Shown here in pieces: positions 22,802-35,189 of a DNA stretch of 64,000 nt. The DNA lies in NCBI GenBank assembly GCA_027924585.1, contig BSBM01000299.1:28062501-28126500 (forward strand). Direction: 5' to 3'. The position numbers were made by a program, and so were the translations under genes. Each line of letters starts with the position of its first letter. The first letter of the stretch is position 1. The notes under the pieces are model-generated. The model worked only from the letters and a program-made list of their open reading frames with translations. It had not been told where the DNA came from and made no database searches. The DNA comes from Larix kaempferi (Eukaryota; Streptophyta; Pinopsida; Pinales; Pinaceae).

Positions 22802-22990
22802 ATCATTAACACTGTTTTGGTGCTTTTAAGCAGCTTTGGGTCATTTTGCATCTGGTTTTAAAAGCTGTCAAGGTAAAGATGATACATGACTCTACTTAGG
22901 ATAAGGCTTATGAGCTCTCTATTCAATATAGTGACCTTTTAAACCCTTCATCAAAAACAGAAACAGGATCTGGAAACAGAAATCCATTGA

Positions 22991-24045
22991 AAATAAATGC
23001 AATCTTTAGTATTTTGAATAGGTAGCTTAGCCTAGATGAAGGTTAGCTCACAGAGCTCGAGAAGAGAGAGCAGGGTGTAGAGTGTGATTGATTACATACA
23101 GTGAAATGTAATAAAATGATGGAGAATCATTAAATTTCCTCTCTACTGTGTAAAATCTCAGTATATATGATTCATCTCATCTGTATATGTTGTGATATTT
23201 CTGTTATCATTGGTTGGATACATATGATTCAACAAATTTCATCTGAAAGCATCGAGTTTAAGGAATAGTGAAATGAAGTGTGAATTATTGGAAACGTTAC
23301 AGTGTATATCCTAGGGTAAAATATAGTCTATATATATGTTAACATTCTGTTCAGCCGTGTGGGATTTGATTAGCCTTCTATTTCGAGTATACATCTGATT
23401 CGTTAAGGGAAACAACGATTCCATGGAATATTGTAATGGTTTGTGAGTCATCATAATTGTCACAGTGCAGAAGCCCTAGCTCACTTGTACAGTCTATAAG
23501 TGGCGCTGATATGTATAACATTTGGGGATCAACAATCGAGAACAGAGCGGAGATTGATGAGCTAAGTAATGGGTGGTTCTGATCACATAGGAGATTAACG
23601 ATCAGGATGAGAGCGGAGTTGTGAAGTCAGAAATCAACAATCACGATCACAACAGAAAGTGACGGTTCAAAGCTTGAGGCAAAGTGGAGTTTTCTGCTGA
23701 GAGATACGTGTCGTGCATTGGGTGGAAGCGGAAAATGAAAAGAAGGTACAATTGGTACGATAAGTGATTTTCCATTGGGGCTTAGGTCATGACGAATGGT
23801 CATGTGGTGCTTAACTTAGAATAGTATAGCTGCGAACTGTAAAATGCACCTCATTAGTGCAATAACATAGAACAGTATAGCTACGAAATGATAGCCAAAG
23901 ACGAAAAACAACTGGAAGGGAACATTCAAGAATTATTCCATAGTTCCTCCACTCGACAGCTCTCACCACGATCAACTCAAGTGAATCAGCTCGCAACACC
24001 AATGCCAAGAAGAGCCATATAAAAAATAAGTTATTTTTCTCATGT
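22991..24045. other. Non-coding stretch with hairpin-related segment
   Basis: No gene is visible. Around 23690-23760 a segment containing GTGGAAGCGGAAAATG and, before it, a CTGAGAGATACGTG-like stretch resembles the loop and second arm of the 9673-9810 hairpin, but it has no pairing partner nearby. The rest is unrecognised. Confidence 0.4.
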
Positions 24046-24370
24046 GCTCTGATACCATGTGACAAAAGACAAGTAATCCAGATAAGTTATTTTTCTCAGG
24101 GCCTTTGGGCGGAACCAGTCCTTCTTCCTCCTCATCATCATTAATTCGATATAAGCTCTCCTCCTCTTCCTCTACTATTGGGCATAAAGAAGGACAATAC
24201 ATTGAGCAGCACGGTGGGCAGCAGCCCGTCTCGCTCTTGTTCCAAGTTGACTGCACAATTACAGGCGCTGCTAGAAGAAATAGCATTCTGAACATTATCA
24301 TATGGCTGCCTCAAATTCTAAATTTCTTCATTCTCACACTAACACAATATTGCAGTGGAACTAACCACTA
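24046..24370 (-). mobile_element. Copia 5' LTR end with initiator-Met primer-binding site (fragment)
   Basis: On the minus strand, TTTTGTCACA is followed by TGGTATCAGAGC (24057-24046). That is the initiator-Met tRNA primer site used by most plant Ty1/copia elements, placed right after an LTR end in CA. The upstream ~300 bases are then LTR; its start was not located. No gag or polymerase follows, so only the 5' tip survives. A Cys-rich frame on the minus strand over 23972-24301 falls mostly inside this LTR and is not claimed as a gene. Confidence 0.5.
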
Positions 24371-24719
24371 CTGGAAATCTTGCTGAATTTTGATAGAATT
24401 GCCAAGTATAGTGACAGTTATCTATTTTTAGTTCTGTCACAGAGTTAATTGGAAACTAAGAAAAACTAAGAGAAGAATGGTAAAGGACTGTATTAAGTGA
24501 AGATTCCACTACAGAAATTTTGGGAATCAAGGGTCTGCTTAGGTATTGCAGGTGGTGCCTGCATCAATAAGCCAAGTTTCTAGTTGGAGGACTTGGACCG
24601 ACTACAGAATGAACATTTATAGATGTAATGTCCCACACAGTGTGCATATCAGGCAAATGAAGCTATGGATGAGAATGTCACTTACTGAAGACATTTGGAA
24701 TGGAATGGTATCTCCAAAT

Positions 24720-24935
24720 CAAGATGGCTGAATGGACTGAGCTTCAAATCGAAATGGCTGAATTGACTGAGTTTCAAATTGAAATGGTGGACTGAGCTTC
24801 AAATCAAAATGGCGGGGCTGAATGGACTGAGCTTCAAATCGAAATGGTGGACTGAATCTTCTCCAAATCAAAATGGCGGACTGCTCCAAATCGATGAAAT
24901 GGCGGACTACTCCAAATCGAAACGGCGAACTACTC
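24720..24935. repeat. ~30-bp minisatellite
   Basis: About seven degenerate units share GCTTCAAATCGAAATGG, often preceded by CTGAATGGACTGA, with some units shortened to CTCCAAATCGAAA. The minus-strand frame over it, rich in Arg, Phe and Ser, is a by-product. Confidence 0.65.
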
Positions 24936-25204
24936 CTGCTACCTACTTTGCTTCTTAAACCCCTACCCAAGCTCTAGCCACCTCTATTCTACCGATTAAA
25001 GCTCAACATATTGCATCGCATCTGGTACTGCTTATGTGTAAACAAGGGAGGAAAAGGAACGAATGCTGCGTGGGTTTAAAACCTATAGCTCTGCTACTGT
25101 TTGCATGGGACTGTTTAAACCCTATAGCTTTGCTACTGTTGGCATGGGTTTAAAAACTTTTATGTTTTAAAATATGTAAAAGAGTAGAATTTTGGCGGGT
25201 AGCA

Positions 25205-25310
25205 TATGGTTGTAACCATAATTTAAAAACAAAATTTGTTATGCCAAAATGAATAAGGCGGACGAGTCGAACCCGTGACATATCCTCCCACTAAGTCTTA
25301 TCTGCATGAT
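25205..25310 (-). mobile_element. Possible SINE head (tRNA-like A and B boxes)
   Basis: On the minus strand, ACTTAGTGGGAGG (25296-25284) and GGGTTCGACTC (25274-25264) resemble internal polymerase III A and B boxes, though their spacing is shorter than usual. No clear poly-A tail or flanking duplication was found, so the call is weak. Confidence 0.25.
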
Positions 25311-25698
25311 ACATATTCTATATTTACACACCCTAGCTCCTAACATCCCGAGATAAACACCAAAAGAGGAACCCATACAACATGACAACAACTACTCATT
25401 AACGCCCTTTCCTTTACTCATTAACTAGTACTTTATAACTAGATAACTAAAGGATATAGAATAACTAAAACTAAATAGAGTATGCAAAGGATATAGAATA
25501 ACACTTTATATTAAAATTTAGGAGATATAATTAGCTCCTTAGCTGTTTGAAAGTTGAGTCATTAATTATCTTATAAGTAAAAGCCAGGGCTAGGACAACC
25601 CTATAGCCATCTTAAATAGACCACCTCATATTTTATCTATGCTTGGCCTAGGTAGCAATGTTGTTTAAGTATCTAGCCAAACTAGTAAAAGCATTACT

Positions 25699-25791
25699 CT
25701 ACAATATTATACTTTACCTGCCTTCCAGCTCTTAGATCATGTCTAATAACAAACGACCAACCCTGTCTACCAGGAACTTTTGAGTAAAATA
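25699..25791 (-). pseudogene. Duplicated DUF4216 fragment of the TNP2 gene
   Basis: It aligns with 26203-26297 inside the last TNP2 exon. Both share TCTACAATATTATACTTTAC and CCAACCCTGTCTACCAGGAA, followed by TGAGTAAAATACC. The copy lies downstream of the gene's stop codon and is not in a usable frame. It probably reflects a local duplication of the 3' part of the gene. Confidence 0.65.
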
Positions 25792-25900
25792 CCTTAATGA
25801 GCTTCTCTTTGTTTCAAGAATATCTTAATATTCTCTACTCAATAGGGACAACCACGTGAAGGTGGAAGCTCATCTACCCCCCCCCCCCCTCACATCACTT
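25790..25900. repeat. Conserved ~110-bp block, copy 2 (downstream of the TNP2 gene)
   Basis: Partner of 15890-15999. It begins right where the duplicated DUF4216 fragment ends and finishes about 11 bases beyond the TNP2 stop codon. Confidence 0.6.
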
Positions 25901-25910
25901 GGAATGATGT

Positions 25911-27000
25911 TCAATGCAATTCATGATAATCTTCTCCATCCAAGTCTGCATCTGTATCATCTGATCTAGATTCAACATTATAAGGATTAGAGGCAGCTAT
26001 ATCATCATCGTCGTCGCTGTAATTAGTTTCAATAAATTGATCATGATCGTCAATATCATCTTCATCATGAACATTGTCTCTAACATCATCTTCTTCAACT
26101 AACTCTTCAACATCTTCCTGCGTAACATTATGATCATCAACATCCAACTCATGTTGATCCTCTACATGATCACCTTCTTCTTCAACACCCTCTTCAGCTT
26201 CCTCTACAATATTATACTTTACCGGCCTTCCTCTTGGATCATGTTTAATAATAAACAACCAACCCTGTCTACCAGGAACTTCTGAGTAAAATACCTGTTC
26301 ACATTGACTTGGAAGAACATAGGGCTCTGACGTTCGTGACTCAAGCGACCTTGTATTGACCATGGCAAATCCATTAGCAATTTCAATAATAGTTCTATTG
26401 GGATCAAATCGATTCAATCGTAGCCTGTACCATTTCACAACAAAAAGAATTATTTTGAATGATTTAAAGTCACAGTCAATGATATCTTCCAAATATCCAT
26501 AATATCGATTTTCTGACAATTCTGGACGTATGTCGCTTCTAGATGAAACATTAGTGACCTCAAAGACTGCAATTATCCCAGAATCACATGTTTTCCTTGT
26601 GTCATCCAAATTTTTAATGCGATATTTACGACCATTGCACCACATAGCCTTGTGGTGTTTTACCTGCAATTGATAATGAACTAGTAAGTATTTTATGTTC
26701 TTAAAGTATGCAAATAAAATGAAATTAATCAAGATGAACATGAATATCGACGTAATTGAAAATATTATGCCTTATATATTTATAATATCATGCTTACCTG
26801 TTTATCTTTTAAACCATATGCTAAATCGATTTCCCTTTCTGTTAGATTGACATCTCCATTGCGATGTGCTTCTTTACCCAATGAAGCCACACCTTCCCAT
26901 GATAGTCCTCAACCAGATTGATTACATCGTTCAATCCATACCTTCATCCAATCAAGATTGTTTGCGATGTACAAATGTAGTGCATCCCACTCGCGACCAA
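25911..27000 (-). CDS. TNP2 gene 3' exons: DUF4216 region and acidic tail
   Basis: Exon 27000-26798 reads VGREWDALHLYIANNLDWMK, then one stop, and ends KDKQ. Exon 26663-25911 reads VKHHKAMWCNGRKYRIKNLD, then DUF4216 signatures: FEVTNVSSRSD, a YYGYLEDIIDCDF stretch, VVKWYRLRL and VFYSEVPGRQGWLFIIK. It finishes with ~90 residues rich in Asp and Glu. DUF4216 commonly lies at the C-terminus of CACTA transposases. Its own biochemical role is not known to me. Confidence 0.7.
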
Positions 27001-30000
27001 CTGCATGAAAATAAAATTACATAAATCAACTCAAAAATTTATAATTACATAACGCAGTGTAACATTATAAATATTAATGATGCATATCATTAATGAATAT
27101 TAAAATTGAAATAATTATGTACGATACTATTAAAATGTATTAACATTATTATTCTATAACACCATTTAATAATTACCTTTGACCTTCCTCAATTTACCTT
27201 TCCCCATCAGGTACTCTCCTTCTAATTTCTTAGTGGAATTTGGATCACCAATGCATCGATCTAATTCGGTATTAATAGACCCCAACCCTGGAAGATATTC
27301 AACAATATACACCATGGCCTGAAATACCATATATCCCTCCATCATAGAACCCTCTGGACGTGCTCTTTGTCTAACTAAAGCCTTCATAAATTTCAAGTTC
27401 CTCTCAACCATCCACATGGACCTTGCATGTATAGGTCCACACAATTCAATCTCCTCAACTTGGTGTATGAGGTAGTGTTCTTGTGCATTGAAAAATGCCG
27501 AAGGTAGAAATCTCTGCATTTGACACATTAAACGAGGAATTTCTCTCTTCCAATACTTTATATATTCTTTGTGGATTTCTTTCGATGACAACCATCTACA
27601 TGTAAAGCAAGAAAATAATGATATCATTTAACGACGAAAATTTAAGATTGTAGTACGTCAAATCTAAATGATTGACTAAAACAAATGTCAATTCATATAA
27701 GTTATGCAACGAATTAAACAAATTACATGATGATGTGTGAAAAATATTGTTTCTAATTACCTCATGTATTTTCCAAGATCATATATGACCTGTTTGACAT
27801 TATTGTCAAAGTTGTCTGGGAGAGATACAGGTAGAACATACTGTAACAATGAACACGTCTCATCAATATATTTTTCAAAATTAAGAAAAAAAGTAAACAA
27901 AAAACATGCAGTATTGTAATATACCAATATATATACCAAAAATATAATTACATTAATGAAGATATGCCAATCATGCATTTTTACTCCGCCAAAATCACCT
28001 TTCCTTGTTAAGATATTCTTTATGTTCGAACAAAATCCTGTGGGAAATTTCATTTTTTGTATCACTTCTTTTACTGCATTGCTTTGTTGCTCAGTCAATA
28101 ACCATGGAAGTGACCTTATATTAATTTGGTCTCCATCGTTGTTTAAATGTTCAATGATATCTTTCATTGCATGATTGGATTCATGAATGTCACTGCAAAT
28201 TTTGACAATTTTTTCTTTGTCACTCCTTCCATCTAATATTCGCCATAGTGTTTCAGTTACATTCTTTCCGATATGCATTGTATCAAACAAATGAACAACT
28301 AGTAAGTGCTCATAGTAAGGCAGCCTACTAAATTGTTTCGGATAACTTTTCATTCCTCGTGGAAGCCCATTTACACCTTCATGATGTTCATGCCGACCAT
28401 TAGTAATCAGTATATAAGTTAAAGAGATTAAAATGTAGTATATTACAGTAAAAAAAATTAATACAATCCAAAATAAAACATTAAAAACATATAAGAGATG
28501 ATCAATACGAATATATAAGATAGACAAATTGAATCATACCTTGACGATTTCTATTATATTGCAACTTCCATATGTGAGGTGTCATTCTCTGTGGTTTTAA
28601 CGCGGTCTCCTCTTTCCCATTAAAAAGATGTTTTTCGGTAGTTCGATACCTATGATTCTTAGAGAGGAAGTGCCTATACTCATCAAACACTACCTTACAC
28701 AAACTCTTTGAATGACGAGATTCATCTTGGGACCACAAACTGGACATGCAAATTTTCCCTTTGTTTGAAGACCACAAAAATGTGTTAGCCCTGGAGCATC
28801 GTGAATTGTCTAGGCAAGCATTACATGGAATTGAAATTCCCTTTGCCCTACTGGTCTAGAGACATCATACATAGTGACACCATTCCATAGCTTAAGTAGT
28901 TCATCAACAAGAGTCTCGATATATACATTCATATCTTTAACTTGGAACTTACCTAAAAGAAAACAACAAATACAATACATATAAGTAAATGAAAAATATA
29001 TATGACATGAATATGCAACAATATTGATCTTCATGACAAATTAAATACTAAATACGCATTAAAAAAACACTGTTCTAAAGTACAAATTATACCTGGAACA
29101 ATCATTGCCAACATTATATGCTCCCTCTTTATTGACATCCATGGAGGAATGTTATTGTTGATAACAAAAACAGGCCAGATCGAGTTAGTAGATCTCATCT
29201 CTGCATGTGGATTGACACCATCCACTGCCAAAGAAAGTCTAGCATTACGAGGTTCTTCTTTAAAGTGTGGCCATTTTTCCTCCATGTCTGTAAATGCAGA
29301 ACCATCTGTAGGCATTCGCAGAATATCATCTCCACTTCTATTCCGTGCCTGGTAATCCATAAATTGAGTTATGTTTTTGCTCCTAAATAGTCGTTGCAAG
29401 CGTGGAATAATGGGAATATAATGAAGAACCTTACTAGACACCTTTTTGGTTACTTGATCTATTCGGTATCTACTGCTATGACATATAGGACATTCTGTTG
29501 CAAGCTCATACTGATTATAATATAAAATATGATCATTAGGACATGCATAAATTGCTTGATACTCCTTTCCAACATATTTCATGATGGAAGTTAAATCTCA
29601 ATATGTGCGAGGTAATTTATTTGATGCCGGTAAAAAATATTCACCTATCAAGCTGTTAGAACAAATTTAAAAAAAATGGTTAATATAAATATTTGAAGAG
29701 CATGATATTAACGACAACAAATACATCCTTATTTTTTGGAGTATGTTATAAGATCAAAGTGGTTTTGATTGAAAGGTGTGACATAGTTTTGGAGCATATG
29801 CACTAAAGTTGAGATCCAACGGATCACATATAATCACATGCGTACCTTAACACCAGCGTGATGTATGTGTTTGAAAAACCATTCATAACCTTCAAGTTCA
29901 TTATCAGCAACACAACAGTGAGAACACTTATGGGGGAGCCTTCAAAAAGCGGTTCCGTCACCTTCTCAAGTGTAGGTAAATCATTAATGTCTTTGAAGTC

Positions 30001-33000
30001 ATCAATTGGCGGTGCATGATGTTGATCATTGTCCATTCTAACATTAAATGCATCATTGATTAATGTATTTGCACCATCATCCTCAATTATGTTATCATCA
30101 TCATGATCATCGTTTAATTCCATATGATCATCATTAACTTGATCATGATCAGTATTCGAAGGACCTACATATTGTTCTTCCTACGCTAGTTGTTCCGCAA
30201 TTACCACATTCTCCATGTTCGGAACAGCCCTAGGAGGCCCTTGCTTTATAATTACAATTAAAACATCAAACAAAGAACGTTAGTCATGTGATCGATTAAT
30301 AAGTAACAAAAATAAAAATGATACAATATACAATTACAAAAACTCTCAATATAAAGACCGTGTTAAGTCATGAACTTGTTTCCTTCGATTTTATATTTTG
30401 ATTGTGATTTTGATTTTAATTTTGCTCGTTTGCTAAATTTTTCTCATTTTGCTTCCTTTAGGAATTTTTTGATTTTCAAATGAAATTTTAAATTTTTTGC
30501 TTGCTTTTAGATTTCTTATTATTTTCTTTTAGGATTTGAATGGATAAATAGGATTTATATTAAGTAAGGATGTCACAAACATACTCAAAGAGTGTGGTTT
30601 ATCATTTAAACTGGAAAAATAGTTGAAATTGGGCAAAAATTTGAATGCAGATTATTCTTGTAGCGCAATCATGAATAGTTAATACAGTGGCGCTACAAGA
30701 ATATCGCGCCAGCCGAAATCATTATTTTTTAAGCTAAATTTTCGCATGGTTTCATTGCTAAGTGACTAATCACATGAATGAAGGCTGTTGATACGTGTTG
30801 CTCTAGTAGTAATTATGAAAACAGGTGTTGCTGGATCGTCTAAGAGATCGTGGAGATTATTAGCTGGAACAGTGCATATCATGACAGGAGGAGGTGTTAG
30901 ACGAATTTGACGTGAAAGGAGTTATTTCACAGATACATCACGAAGCTGGAAAATAGGTGGAGAGAGGACAGGTGCCTGAAAGCTAGAAGTTGCAGTTACA
31001 GAGAAATTACGGCTTGCTCGTTCTGCCAGCTGGTAGTGAATTAAAGACCTGAAGACACTTGCACAGAGGAATTGAACAACCAGGTACCTAAAAAATTTAT
31101 TTAAACATCCACAGCAAAGCGAGAATAGGGTATTCCGCATTAAACCGATAGCGGCTGCTAAATTGGGGTTTTTTCTCAAAAAAACTTGTTTTCTTAAAAT
31201 TCATTAGGGAAAACATGAATATAGGTTCTAAACAAAGCTCCTGTGAAAAATAGATCAGTTTAAGAGTTATTTGAGATGCTGTGACAAGTGGAAATTTGAA
31301 ATTTAGCGATACATTAAGCCACTACTTCTTTAAAATCTGAAAGCAGCCTGTTAGCTCATCAATAGAACTCCAAAAGTACATAGGTTTCAGTAGTTGAAAG
31401 CAGATGGGTAAAAGTGGCAAAACAAATAGAATCGAACCCACTGAGCTAAATTGGATTGACAAATTTCCAGATTGTGCAAAGCTTTTTCAAAATGCTGGTT
31501 GGTTGGATTTCTTCAGGAAAATCAATGGCTATAACACTGAGGTTTCTTATAAATTTTCCCAAATCTATAAGGAGGACATGATAGTATTTGATACTTTAAA
31601 GTTTAAACTGACTGTGGATTTAGTTGTTGAAGCTACAGGAGTCAAGAATGAAGGTGAAATGTGGTTCAAAAAACTGCCTTTCACTTTTGATGATCAAAGG
31701 TACCTTTTACCTGGTATTACTCTAGACTGGCGCAAAGGGGTGTTAATCCAGGAGGTCAAGGATGAATGGGTGCAGCCCATTAAAATTCTACAAAGCTATA
31801 TCACTTGTGAAGGCAGATATGCTTATGTTTTCAAATACCATTTTAGATTTCTACAGCATCTGATTGGTGAATCCAAAATGAACCTTCCTTTCTTCTTATT
31901 CAGAAGTCTGCAAAAGATGTCAAGCAGGATTAAGGGGCATCATGATCATACTACACAATCCATCTTCCATCATGGTCTGATTAAGCTTATTATCAGCACA
32001 GTTCTACAACAAGAAGCCGAAGACATGGGAGCATTTCTTGTTTTGGTCTGGTTTTCAGACCAAGCAAAAAGAGCAGCAAGCTAAAAAGCGTGTAGACAAA
32101 GGTCAATCTCTAGTCAGAAAACTAGGTAAGGAGAGCAAGTATGAAGACAAAAAAGAAATTAAATTTGAAGAAGAACCAGAACCTTTGAAGGGTAACAATG
32201 AACCTCAAAGGGTTGTAGCTGACAGTAAAGGTAAATATTCATTATTTCCACAACAAGAAGATCAGCCTGAGAAACACATGGCGCCAGCAGAAACTCTCAG
32301 TGAAGAGAAAATTGTTGTCACAGAAAAGGGTGCTCTAGAAAAAGAGGACATTAAGGTTCAATGAAGAAGCCCCATCACTGTCCTATCTGAGGATGAGGGA
32401 TATTTACTAGAAGAGGATGAATTCACTCTCAAAACTGAAGCTGGGATGGAATACACAGAAAAGTACAGTCAAGAAGAAAAAACAAAGAAGCCAAAGAAAG
32501 AGAAAACCAAAATCGAAGGTATAGAGCTAGCCACAATTAAGCATCAAGGAAAAATTTTGAAGATGGTAAAAGAACTTGTTTCAGAATGGAGACCAAAAAC
32601 CAGATCTAAAAACAAGTTAAGGCTGAATATGAAAAAGTTGCTAAACCCTAGAATGAAGATAGAAGAGATAAGTGTAATTGATGATGAATCTTCAGATGAA
32701 GAACTCAAGATCAAGAAGGAAGCAGTTATAAACAGTTCAGTTTCTGAGCATACAAAAGAAAAAAGGTCATTGAAGTCAGCAGAAGATTCCAGTCTCACTC
32801 AAACAAAATTATCTGTTGTGTTTCTGGAATTAAAAGATGAAATAATAAAGGAACAACAAAAGAAGGAAATTGAGGTTTCTTATTCTGAAAATCAGAACTT
32901 GATAGATGAAACTACACCCATTGAAACAACAAGTCAGGAGAACCCTATTTTTCATGGTGTATCTTCAGAGCTGTTACAGGAAGATGAGGATATTTTCAGA

Positions 33001-35142
33001 AGACTGAATGTCCCTTGGCTTCCCAGTGAGATGCAAAATACCATAACAGGGAAGGTTTTTGACTCAGACATGGAGAACCTGTAAAGAACCATCAAACAAT
33101 ATAGGCATCAAATGGCATGCATGCAAGAGACTAATGATGGCCTAGTCTTAGCAAATAGAAGGCTAAGAGAAGACTTACTAGAAGTGAATGAAAATTATCA
33201 AGAGCAAATAACAGTGTCTAAAGAAGCCTTGAAGAGAAAGAGAAGCACAGATTTGCATAATGCAGAATTGAAGCAGAATGTCAAAGACTTGCAGCAAAAG
33301 AATGAAAAGCTTACAAGGAAGTTAGTAGAGACAGAAGATGAGCAGAAGAGAGCTAGAAAAAAGGCTCAAATCTCGGATGGAATAGCCTTACTAGTCGAAG
33401 TTTCCAAAGACCTTTAAGTTGGCAGTTAGTCAGTTACTTATGGAGCTTTTAATAGATGCTTTAATTAGTTAGTTTTTTAGTTATGTTCTAGAGGAAAGAC
33501 TTTATTTCACTTTAACCCATCGAGGATTTGGTTGAAAGCAGTTAGGGTTTAGACCCTAACGAATTTTGTAAAAAATAGTATTTAGAGTGAGAAGAAAGAC
33601 AGAAACAGAGTTCGATTTTTGGCTGGCTTAAGGATGTCTGTGACTTGTTTATGAGCACCTAAGTACTGTAACTCTCATGTGTATTTGCTGAACAGAATTA
33701 TGAAATATATATGATCCCTTTTACCCTTCAGTCTGTGTTTTGGATTCATTTTTAACTTGTTTAGTTACATAATTGATAAATTCATTGCTGCTTTATGGTT
33801 TGTATGCTGGTAGTGCTTGTCTTTAATGAATGAACTTCAAACACTATACAGTAATGTAATACTGTAAATTTAAAACCTTAGATTATACAACTTAAAAGTT
33901 ATACACCCATTAGCATGCTTGCCAAACTAAAGATTCAGGTTGCTCATGTCAAAGGCTGGCCCAATATACATGGTGTTAATGAATGGACATGAATCAGAAA
34001 AACAACTACTACAACGGCTCTGTCTCATAATTTCTGCTGTTTGCATGGCTGTAATAAGAGAACATGCATGAGAACTGCCTATTAGAGTGCTTTTACCTCA
34101 TTCATTTAGCTGTCTTTCAGTATAATAACTAATATGTTTACAAGTATCATCACATCACACTTTTTCCAAGGTTATGCTATGTCTAATCAGCACACCAGGC
34201 TTAGTATTGTTTCCAGGATAGCAATATTTGACAAACTGCCATCTCACTGTCATATATTCAGTCATGCTGTAATCTAATCACTTTAGCAATTTCCCCCGAG
34301 AATAAAGTTCCAAGGTCAACACAGCTTGTCAGTTATGAAATCCACTCATGGAGTAATATTGACAATTTCAGGAATCCTACCCCACATGAAAAGGAGATCG
34401 ATTTCTAGGTTGGAATGGCCAATTTCACTTAAGGTTTCAGAAATAGCAAGTTTTTATATGACTTTAGCTTGGTCAAATCAGCATGCTTTCCAACCACAGT
34501 TAACCAACCAAGCAAGATAAACTGCAGCTTTTATTCAAGGCTTGTTTGTAGCTTTGGTAGGATTAGCATAAATGCTAATTATAATAAGACAGTCAACTTG
34601 CTTTCCAGTTTGTCAAACCTAGCAATAGAAAATAGGATTAACTTGGCTTTTTGACAAAATGGTAAAACGAATTAGGGTCCTTAAAAATCCAATTATCAAG
34701 GATGCCACATTGCCAACTACAAATCAAGGCAAGTTTAATGTTTCGGAAAATAAACCTAAGGTTTTTAGCATGATGACCTTTTGCAACCTCATACTAATAG
34801 TTAAAACACGTCTGCATGAGACATTTCAAAAGGACAAGTAGGCTTTTACAGATTTCATAAAATGGAGCGCACTAACAAAAAGGAAAAAAGCATTTGAATG
34901 GAATCAAACATGGATGGGTATATATCAAAAGGTAAACAACAACTAGTGGCCGAGTTCCTTGATATGGCTACAGACAGATTATCATAAAAGAAAATGTTCC
35001 TGCAATAATTTTAAAGTTTTTCAATTTTAAATTTTTTCGTATTAATAATTATTAATTTTAATTTAGCTTAATTTTTAGTTTTATTAATTATATTTATATT
35101 TAATTATAAATATATTAATATAATTATTACTTATAAAATTAT

Positions 35143-35189
<47 letters not shown>

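Larger units (their letters stand above)
19478..22990 (-). mobile_element. LTR-B family copy, minus orientation, 5' end truncated
   Basis: In its own orientation it ends GGCACAAACA at 19478, the same terminus as the LTR-B end at 43051-43060. The ~70 bases before it (GGCTTGTTTCTTT, AAACAATTT) also match. It contains the gene at 21979-20144 and the upstream hairpin. Its expected start (TGTTAAGTCA on the minus strand) was not found. Homology to the other copies fades near 22990, so it is truncated or rearranged there. It is inserted within the coding piece of the plus-oriented fragment ending at 19472. Confidence 0.65.

Noticed and set aside
19130-22985. ~300-bp inverted repeats as terminal repeats of a DNA transposon
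   Set aside because: The repeated part is the upstream region of the LTR-B gene. The true termini (TGTTAAGTCA and GGCACAAACA) lie elsewhere, so the inversion comes from two copies meeting head-on.
23972-24301. Cys-rich peptide with a signal-like start (minus strand)
   Set aside because: It lies mostly within the LTR and across the primer site of a copia fragment, so it is unlikely to be a gene.
24366-24530. CACTACTGG and CACTACAGAAA starts as further CACTA ends
   Set aside because: No partner end or flanking duplication was found within reach.
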